Below, one piece after another: positions 37,428-46,984 of a stretch of DNA of 64,000 nucleotides; the first letter of the stretch is position 1, and every line of letters begins with the position of its first letter. Below the pieces are notes generated by a model that was not told the origin of the DNA, searched no databases, and saw nothing but the letters and a program-made list of their open reading frames with translations. This stretch comes from Allofrancisella guangzhouensis (GTDB taxonomy: Bacteria > Pseudomonadota > Gammaproteobacteria > Francisellales > Francisellaceae). The stretch spans positions 1,116,001 to 1,180,000 of the forward strand of contig NZ_CP010427.1 of assembly GCF_000815225.1 (NCBI RefSeq). The letters are read 5' to 3'. The position numbers and the translations under genes are program-made.

Positions 37428-38888
37428 CTAAAACTCATTCAAAACCTTACAAACTTCTCTAGCTACTTTACTAGGTAAGATGCCAATATAACCACCAAAT
37501 TTTTGGGACAAGTTATCACCAGCTAAACCGTGAACATATACAGCTAATCTACTTGCTGATAGAACATCTAAGCCTTGAGCTAAAAATGCTCCTATAATTC
37601 CAGATAAGACATCGCCTTGCCCTGCTACCGCCATTCCTTGGTTACCTGTAGGGTTTATGTAAATAGTATCATCCTTACAAATTAGACTACCAGCTCCTTT
37701 AAGTACTACAGTTGAATTATACTTTTGTGCTAGTTTTTTAATTGCTTCAAATCTATCATCTTGGATTTCTTGAGTGCTACACTCTAGCATCCTAGCTGCT
37801 TCTGCTGGATGTGGAGTTATTATTTTATTTTTTAGTTTTATAAATTTTTCTCTAATTTTATAGTCTTTGGCGATTATATTTAATGCATCAGCATCAAATA
37901 TAGCTGGTTGAGTTAAGTCATCTATAGCCCTCTCTAATATTTTTTGGGAATATTTGGTTGTATCAAGTCCTATACCTAAAGCTACTCCTGTATAGTTTGC
38001 CACCTTCTCAATAGCGTTATTTAAATCTTTAACCATAAGTTCAGGTGCAGTCATATTAGAACGAAAATTAACATCTAATGGTAATAACGAGACTTTACCA
38101 CAACCACTATATAAAGCACTAATTCCAGCTAGCTGTAATGCACCATTCATACCTATATTACCACCAATTATTGCAAGACTGCCATAGCTTCCTTTATTAG
38201 TATTTTTCTTTTTTCTTAGTATATTATTTAAGCTTAAGTCTTGTATATTATTCTTATAAATTCGGTAAGATGCTGGGGTTAGTTTTATAGAGGAGCTGTC
38301 TGTTAATTTTGTCATAATCACCTTACCTGCATAATCTAAACCTTCACCAGTATATAAGCCTTGTTTATCTGCTAAGAATGTAATAGTCTCATTCGCTTGA
38401 ATTGCTGCTTTATACACTTTAGCGTTAAAAGCACCTAACCCACTTGGCACATCTATAGCCAGAGTATATTTAGAATTCTTATTTATAGATTTAACAATTT
38501 CCAAAATATCATCCTGTAAATCCCTATCAAGCCCTATACCAAATAAACCATCCACAACTACATCATAATTACTAATATCAGGTAGTCTACCTAATGCAGG
38601 TTTAAGTTTAGAGAATTTAAAATAGTAATTTTGATTTTTCTGATTAGCTTTTGGGAAAGCTCTATAGACGTCAACATCATAGTTTTTATTATAAAGTTTG
38701 ATAGCAGCAGCAATACCATCGCTACCATTATTACCTGCACCAACCACAAAAAGTATCTTTGTATCTTGTGAAAATTTTGAAATTATGTGTTTAACTATCT
38801 CATCAGAAGCATTTTCTATAAGATTTATACCTTTGGAAATAGCATACTCCTCTATTTCACGATTTTGTTTTTGAGTAAAAAAGTGCAT
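37428..38888 (-). CDS. nnr: Bifunctional NAD(P)HX epimerase / dehydratase
   Basis: A 486-residue fusion that repairs hydrated NAD(P)H. Residues 1-~210 are the YjeF_N epimerase (VVGAGNNGSDGIAAAIKLYN near 50, DGLFGIGLDRDL). Residues ~225-486 are the ADP-dependent dehydratase with a ribokinase-like fold (GSYGSLAIIGG, FDADALNI, ITPHPAEAARML, and the anion-hole/catalytic AVAGQGDVLSGIIGAFLAQG). The tsaE gene that often follows nnr is not here. Confidence 0.95.
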   Translation of the reverse strand: MHFFTQKQNREIEEYAISKGINLIENASDEIVKHIISKFSQDTKILFVVGAGNNGSDGIAAAIKLYNKNYDVDVYRAFPKANQKNQNYYFKFSKLKPALGRLPDISNYDVVVDGLFGIGLDRDLQDDILEIVKSINKNSKYTLAIDVPSGLGAFNAKVYKAAIQANETITFLADKQGLYTGEGLDYAGKVIMTKLTDSSSIKLTPASYRIYKNNIQDLSLNNILRKKKNTNKGSYGSLAIIGGNIGMNGALQLAGISALYSGCGKVSLLPLDVNFRSNMTAPELMVKDLNNAIEKVANYTGVALGIGLDTTKYSQKILERAIDDLTQPAIFDADALNIIAKDYKIREKFIKLKNKIITPHPAEAARMLECSTQEIQDDRFEAIKKLAQKYNSTVVLKGAGSLICKDDTIYINPTGNQGMAVAGQGDVLSGIIGAFLAQGLDVLSASRLAVYVHGLAGDNLSQKFGGYIGILPSKVAREVCKVLNEF

Positions 38889-39092
38889 AATTTTTTCAAA
38901 AATTTAACTAGAAATCTATTAAATATAATATTGCAATTAAAGGTGTATTTGTAGAAATATTTTAAATTTATAATACTTCTAGCTTCACGAAGCTAAGATG
39001 GTTGAGTTTTTCAGAATTACCACTAATTGAGATTTATTTATAAAGTAAAAGATAAAATACTAGAATGTATTTGGATTATGAATAAGAAAAAA

Positions 39093-39566
39093 CTAATCTT
39101 TTATAAAATTTTCAATATCTGAGATGAGATCTTCTGGTGCATCCTTAGGTGCAAATCGCTCTATAGTCTCACCACCTTTACTAATAAGAAATTTTGTAAA
39201 GTTCCATTTTATTCTTTCTGTACCAAGTACACCTTTGGCATGTTCTTTTAAATACACAAACAAAGGTTCAGCATCTTTTCCATTGACCTTTGTTTTTTTC
39301 ATAATTGGGAAAGTTACATTATACTTAGTTTCACAAAAATTTTTAATTTCTACATCAGATGCTGGCTCTTGACCCCCAAATGAGTTACAAGGAAAAGCTA
39401 CAACCTCTAAGTCAGGATACTTCTCATATAAATACTGTAAACCTTTATACTGCTTTGTAAAGCCACACTTACTAGCCACGTTTACAACCAATAGAACTTT
39501 ATCCTTAGGCAAATAAAACTCTGAGCCATCATTTGCTGTTAATTTAAAGTCATAAATATTATTCAT
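39093..39566 (-). CDS. Glutathione peroxidase family protein, Cys type
   Basis: A 157-residue thiol peroxidase. The peroxidatic residue is C34 in NVASKCGFTKQYKGL (Cys, not selenocysteine); FPCNSFGGQEP contains the Gln and a second Cys; WNFTKFLI contains the Trp-Asn pair. It reduces hydrogen and lipid peroxides, with thioredoxin or glutathione as donor. Bacterial members with a second Cys usually use thioredoxin. AAAGGA precedes the ATG. Confidence 0.93.
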   Translation of the reverse strand: MNNIYDFKLTANDGSEFYLPKDKVLLVVNVASKCGFTKQYKGLQYLYEKYPDLEVVAFPCNSFGGQEPASDVEIKNFCETKYNVTFPIMKKTKVNGKDAEPLFVYLKEHAKGVLGTERIKWNFTKFLISKGGETIERFAPKDAPEDLISDIENFIKD

Positions 39567-39591
39567 TATATTTTCCTTTTATTGTATTCTT

Positions 39592-39933
39592 TTAAACTTT
39601 TCCCTCTAAATTTCTAGAGTTTGAAATTATTACATCAAAGACATTATTTACAAGCTCAGGGGAAACATCATACTGTACAGCTATAGCTTCATGAATTTTT
39701 TTAAGTTTCGCCTCTCTATCTGGATCATACACTGCTAAATTATGTTTTTTCTTGTATTTACCTACTTGTTTTACAATTTGTTCTCTTTGGGCTATTAACC
39801 TAATTATCTCTTGATCAATATTGGTAATCTTAGTCCTATACTGATCTAAAGATGGTGTATTAGCTCTGCTCATAGCAAATACACTGCACCAACAAATCAT
39901 TCCTACTATTAGTGCGGTTATAACCTTTTTCAT
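39592..39933 (-). CDS. Exported chorismate mutase (AroQ type)
   Basis: A 113-residue protein with a signal peptide (residues 1-~24, ending around FAMSRA) followed by a single AroQ domain. Active-site residues can be matched: Arg in YRTKITNID, Arg in AQREQIVK, Lys in GKYKKKH, and the DPDREAKL segment. The position equivalent to E. coli Gln88 seems to be Glu (SRNLEGK). It converts chorismate to prephenate, here apparently in the periplasm, as known for secreted *AroQ enzymes. No prephenate dehydratase domain. The glutathione peroxidase start lies 25 bases further on. Confidence 0.85.
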   Translation of the reverse strand: MKKVITALIVGMICWCSVFAMSRANTPSLDQYRTKITNIDQEIIRLIAQREQIVKQVGKYKKKHNLAVYDPDREAKLKKIHEAIAVQYDVSPELVNNVFDVIISNSRNLEGKV

Positions 39934-40033
39934 ATTTTTTATTACATTTGATATACTTTTGTATACTATAATCTTTTAAAAAGATTTTTAAAAGCCCATA
40001 ATTACCAAGTTGTTAATAAAATATTTAATTATA

Positions 40034-40627
40034 ATGGCAAAAGATAAGAATCAATTAGATGTTAATACTGAAAATTACTTAAAACCCAAGATATGGAAAG
40101 TTTTAAATTGGATGATTTTTTGTTCATTTATGTTTGTACTATGCTCTTATATTAATGCAGTATTTTTTAGTGGTGCTTTTATAGCTACGATTATTGTGTT
40201 GCTAACTATTAAACTTTATCTAATAAACAAACTTCCACCTATAAATTTTAGGATTTATATAACAGTTTTCTTTATAATATTTACACTATGCGAATACAAC
40301 CATTTACAAATTGTATATTATAAATCATTTAAAATAAGTGATCTTGATTATGCTAATTTGATAGCTGACCCTGGAATCTTTGTAGGAGCTTTGTGTAATA
40401 TAGTTTTTACAACTAAAATCCAAGTAGCTCCTACTTTATTTTTTAGCCAAGAGTTTATAGCTTGGGCTCGATCATATTTACAGGTTTCTTCATCAGAAGT
40501 AATCATCCATATTGATGCTATATTTTTTATAATATTTGGTTATATAGTACCAGTATTGATTAATGCTTTTTATGCCATATTTATAGCAACTATATGCGTT
40601 AGAGTAAAGCAACTATTTAAAAAATAG
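40034..40627 (+). CDS. Integral membrane protein, unassigned
   Basis: A 197-residue protein with about five or six membrane helices (for example WMIFCSFMFVLCSYINAVFF and FFIIFGYIVPVLINAFYAIF) and a short polar N-terminus (MAKDKNQLDVNTENYLKPK). The ATG at 40034 is preferred over an in-frame upstream start because it begins the polar segment. No transporter signature or catalytic motif is visible. It stands alone, divergent from the chorismate mutase gene. Confidence 0.7.
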   Translation: MAKDKNQLDVNTENYLKPKIWKVLNWMIFCSFMFVLCSYINAVFFSGAFIATIIVLLTIKLYLINKLPPINFRIYITVFFIIFTLCEYNHLQIVYYKSFKISDLDYANLIADPGIFVGALCNIVFTTKIQVAPTLFFSQEFIAWARSYLQVSSSEVIIHIDAIFFIIFGYIVPVLINAFYAIFIATICVRVKQLFKK

Positions 40628-40774
40628 TATTATTAAATAACAAAACTCCATGAACCAAATATCATTTAAAAACTATTAGTACTAGTATATTAAATACTAT
40701 AAACCCTATAAAAGCACTATGACAAAAGCCTGCCATTGGCAGCAAGCACAACATTATTTTCAATTATATATCTG

Positions 40775-41626
40775 CTATTTTAAAGCTACTCTTTTAAACC
40801 CATCTAGCATAAACCACTGTCCCATCTGCTTAGGCTGATTAAAAATTATTCCATGCTTTGTAAATATTTCTTGAACTTCATCTATTTGATTTTCTATTAT
40901 ACCTGATAAAGCAAGTCTTCCACTTTGTTTTAAACTACTTGCTATATTTCCAACTAGGCTTATTAAAACATTTGAAAAAATATTCGCTACTACTAAATCG
41001 AATTTCTGAGTGGGTGGATTATCACTAAAATAGGTTTTATCAAAAACATCATTTTCCTTAGCATTTTTTTGTGAAGACTCAATAGAGTTAAGATCTATGT
41101 CTATGCCCTCTGCATAACTAGCTCCTAACTTAACAGCGCTTATGGCGAGTATTCCTGTACCACAACCATAATCTAAAACTTGAGAGTCTTTAGTTACATG
41201 CTTTTCTAACCATTCAAGACACATCTTAGTTGTCTCGTGGTTACCGCAACCAAAAGCAATGCTGGGATCCACTATTATATACGTGTGTTTATTATCTTCC
41301 GGCAGCTCACGCCAGTTTGGATATACTATAATATTTTTACCAATTTTTATCGGCTCATAATCATATAACCAAGCAGCTTCCCATTGTTGATCTTTGATAA
41401 TTTCATATTCAATTTCACTTTCTAAAATATAATGAAATTGTTTTTTTATATTAGAAACTATAGTGTCTATATCATGGTGATTTTCATATAATACTGTTAC
41501 TTGTACTATTTCATCAGGCTTATCTACCCTAGTTATAGAACCTGCATTATTATTAAAAAGATGATCTTCTACAAGATCAAAAGAATTAGAGTTTATATTA
41601 AATTGTAATTGGTGCCAATGTTGCAT
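40775..41626 (-). CDS. prmA: Ribosomal protein L11 methyltransferase
   Basis: A 283-residue SAM-dependent methyltransferase that trimethylates L11. The N-terminal substrate domain (1-~90) is followed by DPSIAFGCGNHETTKMCLEW, motif I VLDYGCGTGILAISAVKLGA near 150, and DLVVANIFSNVL, the PrmA-specific NI/N post-motif. Length is normal. It lies 49 bases downstream of a small secreted-protein gene on the same strand. Confidence 0.95.
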   Translation of the reverse strand: MQHWHQLQFNINSNSFDLVEDHLFNNNAGSITRVDKPDEIVQVTVLYENHHDIDTIVSNIKKQFHYILESEIEYEIIKDQQWEAAWLYDYEPIKIGKNIIVYPNWRELPEDNKHTYIIVDPSIAFGCGNHETTKMCLEWLEKHVTKDSQVLDYGCGTGILAISAVKLGASYAEGIDIDLNSIESSQKNAKENDVFDKTYFSDNPPTQKFDLVVANIFSNVLISLVGNIASSLKQSGRLALSGIIENQIDEVQEIFTKHGIIFNQPKQMGQWFMLDGFKRVALK

Positions 41627-41675
41627 TTAGAGCCCTATTTTTGAAATTAATTATATTGAAAACTATTATAAATAA

Positions 41676-41930
41676 TTATGGCTGACTATAAGACCAAAAA
41701 AGCCTGTTGGCATCATCACCTGGACTAAACTCACTTTCTCTATTATCTATATATTCACCATACCTGGAGTTTATAAATTGACTATCTGGTGGCACATATG
41801 CAGCACCTTCAGCACGTTCTTCTTTAACTTCTGGACCATCATACATATCATATGGATCAGCCGGACGCATATAAGCATAACTCATAACAAAGCTTAATAA
41901 TCCTACAGAAACCAAAATCAGCTTTTTCAT
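41676..41930 (-). CDS. Small secreted protein, unassigned
   Basis: An 84-residue protein with a signal peptide (MKKLILVSVGLLSFVMSYA) and a strong GGGAG ribosome site. The mature 65 residues are acidic and rich in Pro, Tyr, Asp and Gly (MRPADPYDMYDGPEVKEE; YGEYIDNRESEFSPGDD), with no Cys, so probably an unstructured envelope protein. No family recognised. It precedes prmA on the same strand. Confidence 0.7.
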   Translation of the reverse strand: MKKLILVSVGLLSFVMSYAYMRPADPYDMYDGPEVKEERAEGAAYVPPDSQFINSRYGEYIDNRESEFSPGDDANRLFWSYSQP

Positions 41931-42060
41931 AGCATTTCTCCCTATAGATAATATACATACATTATAACTGTTTTATCATCTTATATGAAAAAAATTTAAC
42001 TTTTGTAGATAAATTATTTGTTACAATTATCTTTAAATCACCATTACAATAAATAAAATA

Positions 42061-43050
42061 ATGCAAGAATATAGTAAAAAATATAATAAAAAAGCCATTC
42101 TCTTAGTTAACCTAGGGACCCCTAATAACTATGATATAAAGTCTATAAGAAACTATCTTAGAGAATTTTTATCTGATCGAAGAGTTATAGAAGCAAACCC
42201 TATTTTGTGGAAGCTAGTTTTAAACCTTATAATTCTACCGATACGCTCCAAAAAAAATGTTCATAGTTACAAGCAAGTTTGGAATAGAGAACGTAACAAA
42301 TCACCATTACTGCTATATACTAAGAATCTAGCTAAAAATTTAAATGAAAAGTTAGAAAATTGTATTGTTAATTACACTATGAGATATGGTAATCCTAATA
42401 TTGAAACTAAAATCAAAACCCTACAGGAGCAAGGTGTTACCGAAATAGCTATATTTCCATTATACCCACAATATTCTGCTACAACTACAGCTACAGTTTA
42501 TGACGAAGTATATAGAATTTTAACTAAACTTCGTTGGCAACCAACTATCAAGGGTATAAAACCTTATTATGATAATAAATACTATATTGAAACTATTAGC
42601 CAACAAATAAAAAGCTGTTTTCAAAGTTTAAACTATACTCCTGATACCCTACTATTCTCATTTCATGGTTTACCACAAGAATATTTTGACAAAGGTGACC
42701 CTTATTACTGCCACTGTCATAAAACTTATCGCTTAGTCAAAGAGGCTTTAGAAAATGAATATCCACATATTAATTTTGGACTATCTTTCCAATCTCGTTT
42801 TGGACCTAAAAAATGGTTAGAGCCATATACCACGACAAAATTAGAAGAACTTGCAAAGCAAAATAAAAAAGTTGTACTAATAACTCCGGGGTTTAGTGTT
42901 GACTGCTTAGAGACCTTAGAAGAACTTGCTATTACAGAAAAGCGGAATTTCATTAAAAATGGTGGTAAAGAATTTAATTTAATACCATGTTTAAATGACT
43001 CTCAAGCTCATGTTGAAATGCTATGTAAAATACTCACTCAAGAATTATGA
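42061..43050 (+). CDS. hemH: Ferrochelatase
   Basis: A 329-residue enzyme inserting ferrous iron into protoporphyrin IX, the last step of haem synthesis. Family segments are LLVNLGTPNNYDIKSIRNYL near 13, the catalytic His in FSFHGLPQEYFDKGDPY near 200, and VDCLETLEELAIT near 280 with the conserved Glu. The stop overlaps the photolyase start (ATGA), so the genes are translationally coupled. Confidence 0.95.
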   Translation: MQEYSKKYNKKAILLVNLGTPNNYDIKSIRNYLREFLSDRRVIEANPILWKLVLNLIILPIRSKKNVHSYKQVWNRERNKSPLLLYTKNLAKNLNEKLENCIVNYTMRYGNPNIETKIKTLQEQGVTEIAIFPLYPQYSATTTATVYDEVYRILTKLRWQPTIKGIKPYYDNKYYIETISQQIKSCFQSLNYTPDTLLFSFHGLPQEYFDKGDPYYCHCHKTYRLVKEALENEYPHINFGLSFQSRFGPKKWLEPYTTTKLEELAKQNKKVVLITPGFSVDCLETLEELAITEKRNFIKNGGKEFNLIPCLNDSQAHVEMLCKILTQEL

Positions 43051-44435
43051 AAAAAATTGCTATTCATTGGTTTAGACAAGATTTACGCCTAGCTGATAAC
43101 CCAGCTCTTAATCAGGCAAGCCAAGCTGATGAAACCATTACTATTTATATATTTGACAAAAAATACCCAATTGGTGGAGCAAGTAAACTATGGTTGCACT
43201 ACTCATTAACAAAGCTAAATGAATCACTTGATAACAAACTAAATATCTACAAAGGTGATCCTCTTAGAATTATAAAAGAGCTTATTCAAAAGAATAAAGT
43301 TACTGGTTTTTATTGGAATCGGTGTTATGACAAATATAGCATAGATAGAGATACTCAAATTAAGCAACTTCTCCAAGAACATAATGTAAATGTAAAAAGT
43401 TTCAATGGTAGTCTACTTATAGAACCGTGGGAGTGTATAAAATCAGATAATTCACACTATAAAGTTTACACACCATTTTACAAAGAATTAATAAAAATTA
43501 GAAAATATAGACCAAATATTGCAAAACCAAAATTTAACAGTCTTAAGAAATTAAACGATTCTAATGATATAGCTTCTCTTGAGCTGTTAGAACCAAAACA
43601 TTCATGGCAAGAAATTATTAAGCAATGGAATGTAGGTGAAGAAATGGCTATTAATATATTGAAACAATTTTTAGATAAAAAAATTAAAGGCTACAAAATA
43701 GCTCGTGACTATATGAGTTTAGATGCAACGTCAACTTTGTCACCATATTTACACTTTGGTGAAATATCTCCAAATCAGATCTATAATACAGTGCAAAACT
43801 TAAATTCAATAAATAAAAATGAAGAGTATTTTATGAAAGAGTTAGCTTGGCGTGATTTTTGTTATTACCAAACTTACTACTACCCTAATTTAGACCATAG
43901 AAATATCAACTCCAAATTTGATAAAATTGAATGGCAAAATAACCAAAGTCTACTGAAAAAATGGCAACAAGGACAAACTGGCATACCTATAGTTGATGCA
44001 GGAATGCGACAACTTTGGCAAACCGGTTATATGCACAACCGTGTACGCATGATTGTAGCTAGCTTTTTAACTAAAAATTGCCTTATACATTGGAAAGAAG
44101 GAGAAAAGTGGTTTTTTGACACTCTTTTTGATGCGGATTTTGCCAGTAATAACGCTAACTGGCAATGGGTAGCTGGTTGCGGGCTTGATGCTGCACCTTA
44201 TTTTAGAATATTCAATCCAGTTCTGCAAGCAGAAAAGTTTGAAGCTTATAGCTACATCCGTAAATATGTATCTGAGCTAAAAGATTTACCAGATAAATAT
44301 TTAGCAAAGCCATGGGAAGCTAGTGAGGCTGTGCTAAAAGAAGCTAAAATAACTCTTGGTAAAAATTACTCAAAACCTATAATCAATCTCAAAGCGTCTA
44401 GAGATAGAGCTATAGATATGTATAAAAAGCTCTAA
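43047..44435 (+). CDS. phrB: Deoxyribodipyrimidine photolyase
   Basis: A 462-residue light-dependent DNA repair enzyme that splits cyclobutane pyrimidine dimers with FADH-. The N-terminal antenna domain (IHWFRQDLRLADNPAL) is followed by the FAD domain: LSPYLHFGEISPNQIY, ELAWRDFCYYQTYYYP, and the class I signature MHNRVRMIVASFLTKNCLIH with DTLFDADFASNNANWQW. The Trp electron-transfer chain appears intact. It is coupled to hemH by a 4-base overlap. Confidence 0.95.
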   Translation: MKKIAIHWFRQDLRLADNPALNQASQADETITIYIFDKKYPIGGASKLWLHYSLTKLNESLDNKLNIYKGDPLRIIKELIQKNKVTGFYWNRCYDKYSIDRDTQIKQLLQEHNVNVKSFNGSLLIEPWECIKSDNSHYKVYTPFYKELIKIRKYRPNIAKPKFNSLKKLNDSNDIASLELLEPKHSWQEIIKQWNVGEEMAINILKQFLDKKIKGYKIARDYMSLDATSTLSPYLHFGEISPNQIYNTVQNLNSINKNEEYFMKELAWRDFCYYQTYYYPNLDHRNINSKFDKIEWQNNQSLLKKWQQGQTGIPIVDAGMRQLWQTGYMHNRVRMIVASFLTKNCLIHWKEGEKWFFDTLFDADFASNNANWQWVAGCGLDAAPYFRIFNPVLQAEKFEAYSYIRKYVSELKDLPDKYLAKPWEASEAVLKEAKITLGKNYSKPIINLKASRDRAIDMYKKL

Positions 44436-44466
44436 AAAATAATCTAATGCTATATAAAATTTAACG

Positions 44467-45645
44467 TTATAAAAATTTTTTTATCATATCTAAAATATCT
44501 CTAGCTATTTGTTGCTTAGATTTATATTCAAACTCAAAATAACTATTTTCCTTGGAAAAGATAGTTACACTACTATTATCTTCACCTAAAACACTAGTTG
44601 AGTTTGCAACTATCATATTTAAATTTTTCTTTTCTAACTTTGCTTTAGCATACTGCAGGATATTTTGAGATTCAGCGGCAAAACCAACAGCAAAGATATC
44701 AGGGTATTTTTTTTTGCAATTAGCTAAAATATCAGGGTTTTTCACAAATTCTAAAATCAAAGTTTCACTATCTTTTTTTATTTTATGCTTAGATTGTTGT
44801 TTTATTTTATAATCAGCTACTGCTGCACATCCTATAAATATATCTTTGTCTTTTGCTAGTTCTAACATAGAGATGTTCATATTATCAGCACTTAATGTCT
44901 CAACTATTTTTAAGTTATGGTGACTAATACTAAAATCTATAGTTGTTTTAGCTTTTAAAACAATAACTTGCGCTCCTCTTAGTAAAAGCTCTTTGACTAG
45001 TTCAAATCCCATTTTACCAGAACTATAGTTAGATAAATATCGAACACCATCTATATCCTCAACCGTCGCGCCAACTGTTATTAATACCTTTTTATCTATA
45101 AAATCCTGCGGTACTGTTAGTAGCTTAAACAACTTCTCAGGCTCTTGTAATCTGCCATATCCGATATCGCCGCAAGCCTGTAACCCCTGATCAGGAGTAA
45201 TTATATTAAACCCCAAATTTTGTAATTTAAGTATATTATCTTGAGTAAGTTTGTTTTGCCACATATTTATATTCATAGCTGGCGCTATATAAACCTTAGA
45301 ATTATTATTATTTGCAAGTAAACACTGACTTAATAAATCACTAGCAAAACCAGTAGCAAATTTAGCTATAATATTAGCAGATGCTGGCGCTACTACTATT
45401 TTATCTGCCCAACGTGGTAAGTTTATATGAGCCATAGTTTGTTCATATGAATACATATCTAAGTTATAATCAGTATAAACTGGACAACCTAAAGCAACTA
45501 AAAGCTCTGGCTTAATAAATTCTAACCCACCTTTTGTAATAATTGCTTTACACTCATAGCCATCTTTTATAAAGAAACGTATGAGGTTAATAGCTTTAAA
45601 AGCAGATACACTACCTGTTATACCAAACAGAATTTTATTAGACAT
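44467..45645 (-). CDS. coaBC: CoaBC, phosphopantothenoylcysteine synthetase/decarboxylase
   Basis: A 392-residue bifunctional flavoprotein of coenzyme A synthesis. The N-terminal CoaC decarboxylase (1-~175) has GSVSAFKAINLIRF, the catalytic His in MAHINLPRWADKIVVAPASA, and PAMNINMW. The C-terminal CoaB ligase has the CTP/pantothenate-binding GATVEDIDGVRYLSNYSSGK and KIKKDSETLILEFVKNPDIL. An ACGDIGYGRLQEP substrate clamp links them. A dut gene, common beside it, is absent. Confidence 0.95.
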   Translation of the reverse strand: MSNKILFGITGSVSAFKAINLIRFFIKDGYECKAIITKGGLEFIKPELLVALGCPVYTDYNLDMYSYEQTMAHINLPRWADKIVVAPASANIIAKFATGFASDLLSQCLLANNNNSKVYIAPAMNINMWQNKLTQDNILKLQNLGFNIITPDQGLQACGDIGYGRLQEPEKLFKLLTVPQDFIDKKVLITVGATVEDIDGVRYLSNYSSGKMGFELVKELLLRGAQVIVLKAKTTIDFSISHHNLKIVETLSADNMNISMLELAKDKDIFIGCAAVADYKIKQQSKHKIKKDSETLILEFVKNPDILANCKKKYPDIFAVGFAAESQNILQYAKAKLEKKNLNMIVANSTSVLGEDNSSVTIFSKENSYFEFEYKSKQQIARDILDMIKKFL

Positions 45646-45672
45646 TTTTAACTCACTAAATTAGTTGTTATT

Positions 45673-46854
45673 TTATAGAATGCGTTTTCTTTTATAAAAA
45701 AATATTATCATTAATACCATAACAGCTATAGCTACTGCCATAGTGTTTATCTTACTTCTAAAAGAATTTTCATCTGTAATCCAATATGCAAGTAATATAC
45801 CAAAAAAGATACTACTAGTTCGACCTAACGCAAAAATCATATTACAAGAAAGAGATCTAATTTCTGTAGGAAATTCTCCTGCAGCATATTGAGCCCACAT
45901 TATATTATAACCACCTCCTATTAAACCTATAGTTATTCCATAAATAAATATCGTAGCTGAAGATATATATCTATACATAAATATACTTAATAAAAAGATC
46001 GCTATATTTACTACAAAAAACAAGTTTGGTGATTTAAAAAACTGGTTGTAAATACCGCTTAAAATACAACTTATAATATTTCCAGTAAAAAAGCCAAATA
46101 GGAATACTTTTACTAAAGTAGCAAAATCAATATCTGAAGCGATAAATTTTATTAGAGCAAACATTACAGTTATCACAAAAAAATACGGTATAGTAATTAA
46201 AAAATTTAGCAGTAATGGTTTAGTATATTTTTTAAATAAAAAGAATATATTTCCAGCATTTTTAAACCTCTCAGACATATATAGCTGAATGAAATAAGGA
46301 GATTCTTCTAATACTTTCCTAACAGCATATATCCCTAAGCCAGCAACACCCCCGAATATAAACATAAATTTATAAGAAAAAACTCCCAAAAATGTTGCTA
46401 CAATTCCTCCAAGAACTCCTAATATATACAAGAGACTCATTCCCCAAGCAGCTAATTTAGGCGGAAAAAATTCAACTATAAGTACCGTTGATACTGCAAA
46501 CTCACTAGCTAATCCTAGATAGGCCAAAAATCTTAAAAACAAAAAAACATAAATATTGCCCACAAATATCGTTAATATGGTAGTCACAGAATAAAGCAAT
46601 ATACTGTATTTAATTACTGTAATTCTACCAAATCTATCTGCTAATATCCCAAATAATATTGCTCCTATTAATATACCTGCCATTTGCACATTATTGGTTA
46701 GGTAATACATCTGTTGTATAGATGTTGAATTTAAAATACCAAACTGTTCTTTGAATAAGTCTACATAAGAAACGCTCATTACAGTTAAATCATAAAAATC
46801 TATAAAATAGCCTAAGCATAAAATAGCAAGAATCCATTTAGTATTTTTTTTCAT
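45673..46854 (-). CDS. Major facilitator superfamily transporter
   Basis: A 393-residue inner-membrane carrier with about 12 helices. The first helix has GYFIDFYDLTVMSVSYVDLF, and the loop GILADRFGRITVIKYS is the MFS signature between helices 2 and 3. The DFYDLTV start is like the metabolite:proton symporter group and the Francisella Fpt carriers, several of which serve amino acid uptake inside host cells. Substrate is not predictable from sequence. Confidence 0.85.
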   Translation of the reverse strand: MKKNTKWILAILCLGYFIDFYDLTVMSVSYVDLFKEQFGILNSTSIQQMYYLTNNVQMAGILIGAILFGILADRFGRITVIKYSILLYSVTTILTIFVGNIYVFLFLRFLAYLGLASEFAVSTVLIVEFFPPKLAAWGMSLLYILGVLGGIVATFLGVFSYKFMFIFGGVAGLGIYAVRKVLEESPYFIQLYMSERFKNAGNIFFLFKKYTKPLLLNFLITIPYFFVITVMFALIKFIASDIDFATLVKVFLFGFFTGNIISCILSGIYNQFFKSPNLFFVVNIAIFLLSIFMYRYISSATIFIYGITIGLIGGGYNIMWAQYAAGEFPTEIRSLSCNMIFALGRTSSIFFGILLAYWITDENSFRSKINTMAVAIAVMVLMIIFFYKRKRIL

Positions 46855-46984
46855 ATGAATGAATATAATTTAATAAAACTAAAATAGTATTATAAGAGGA
46901 AAAGGTTTATATAGCTATAGCCAATCTATTATAAAGTATTAATACGTGAGAATGATCTAGTAGCTTCATGGAGAATTAGCAATA

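Noticed and set aside
38982-38997. TAGCTTC/GAAGCTA hairpin as the terminator of the glutathione peroxidase gene
   Set aside because: The stem closes on a two-base loop and no T-run follows on the minus strand, so termination is not supported.
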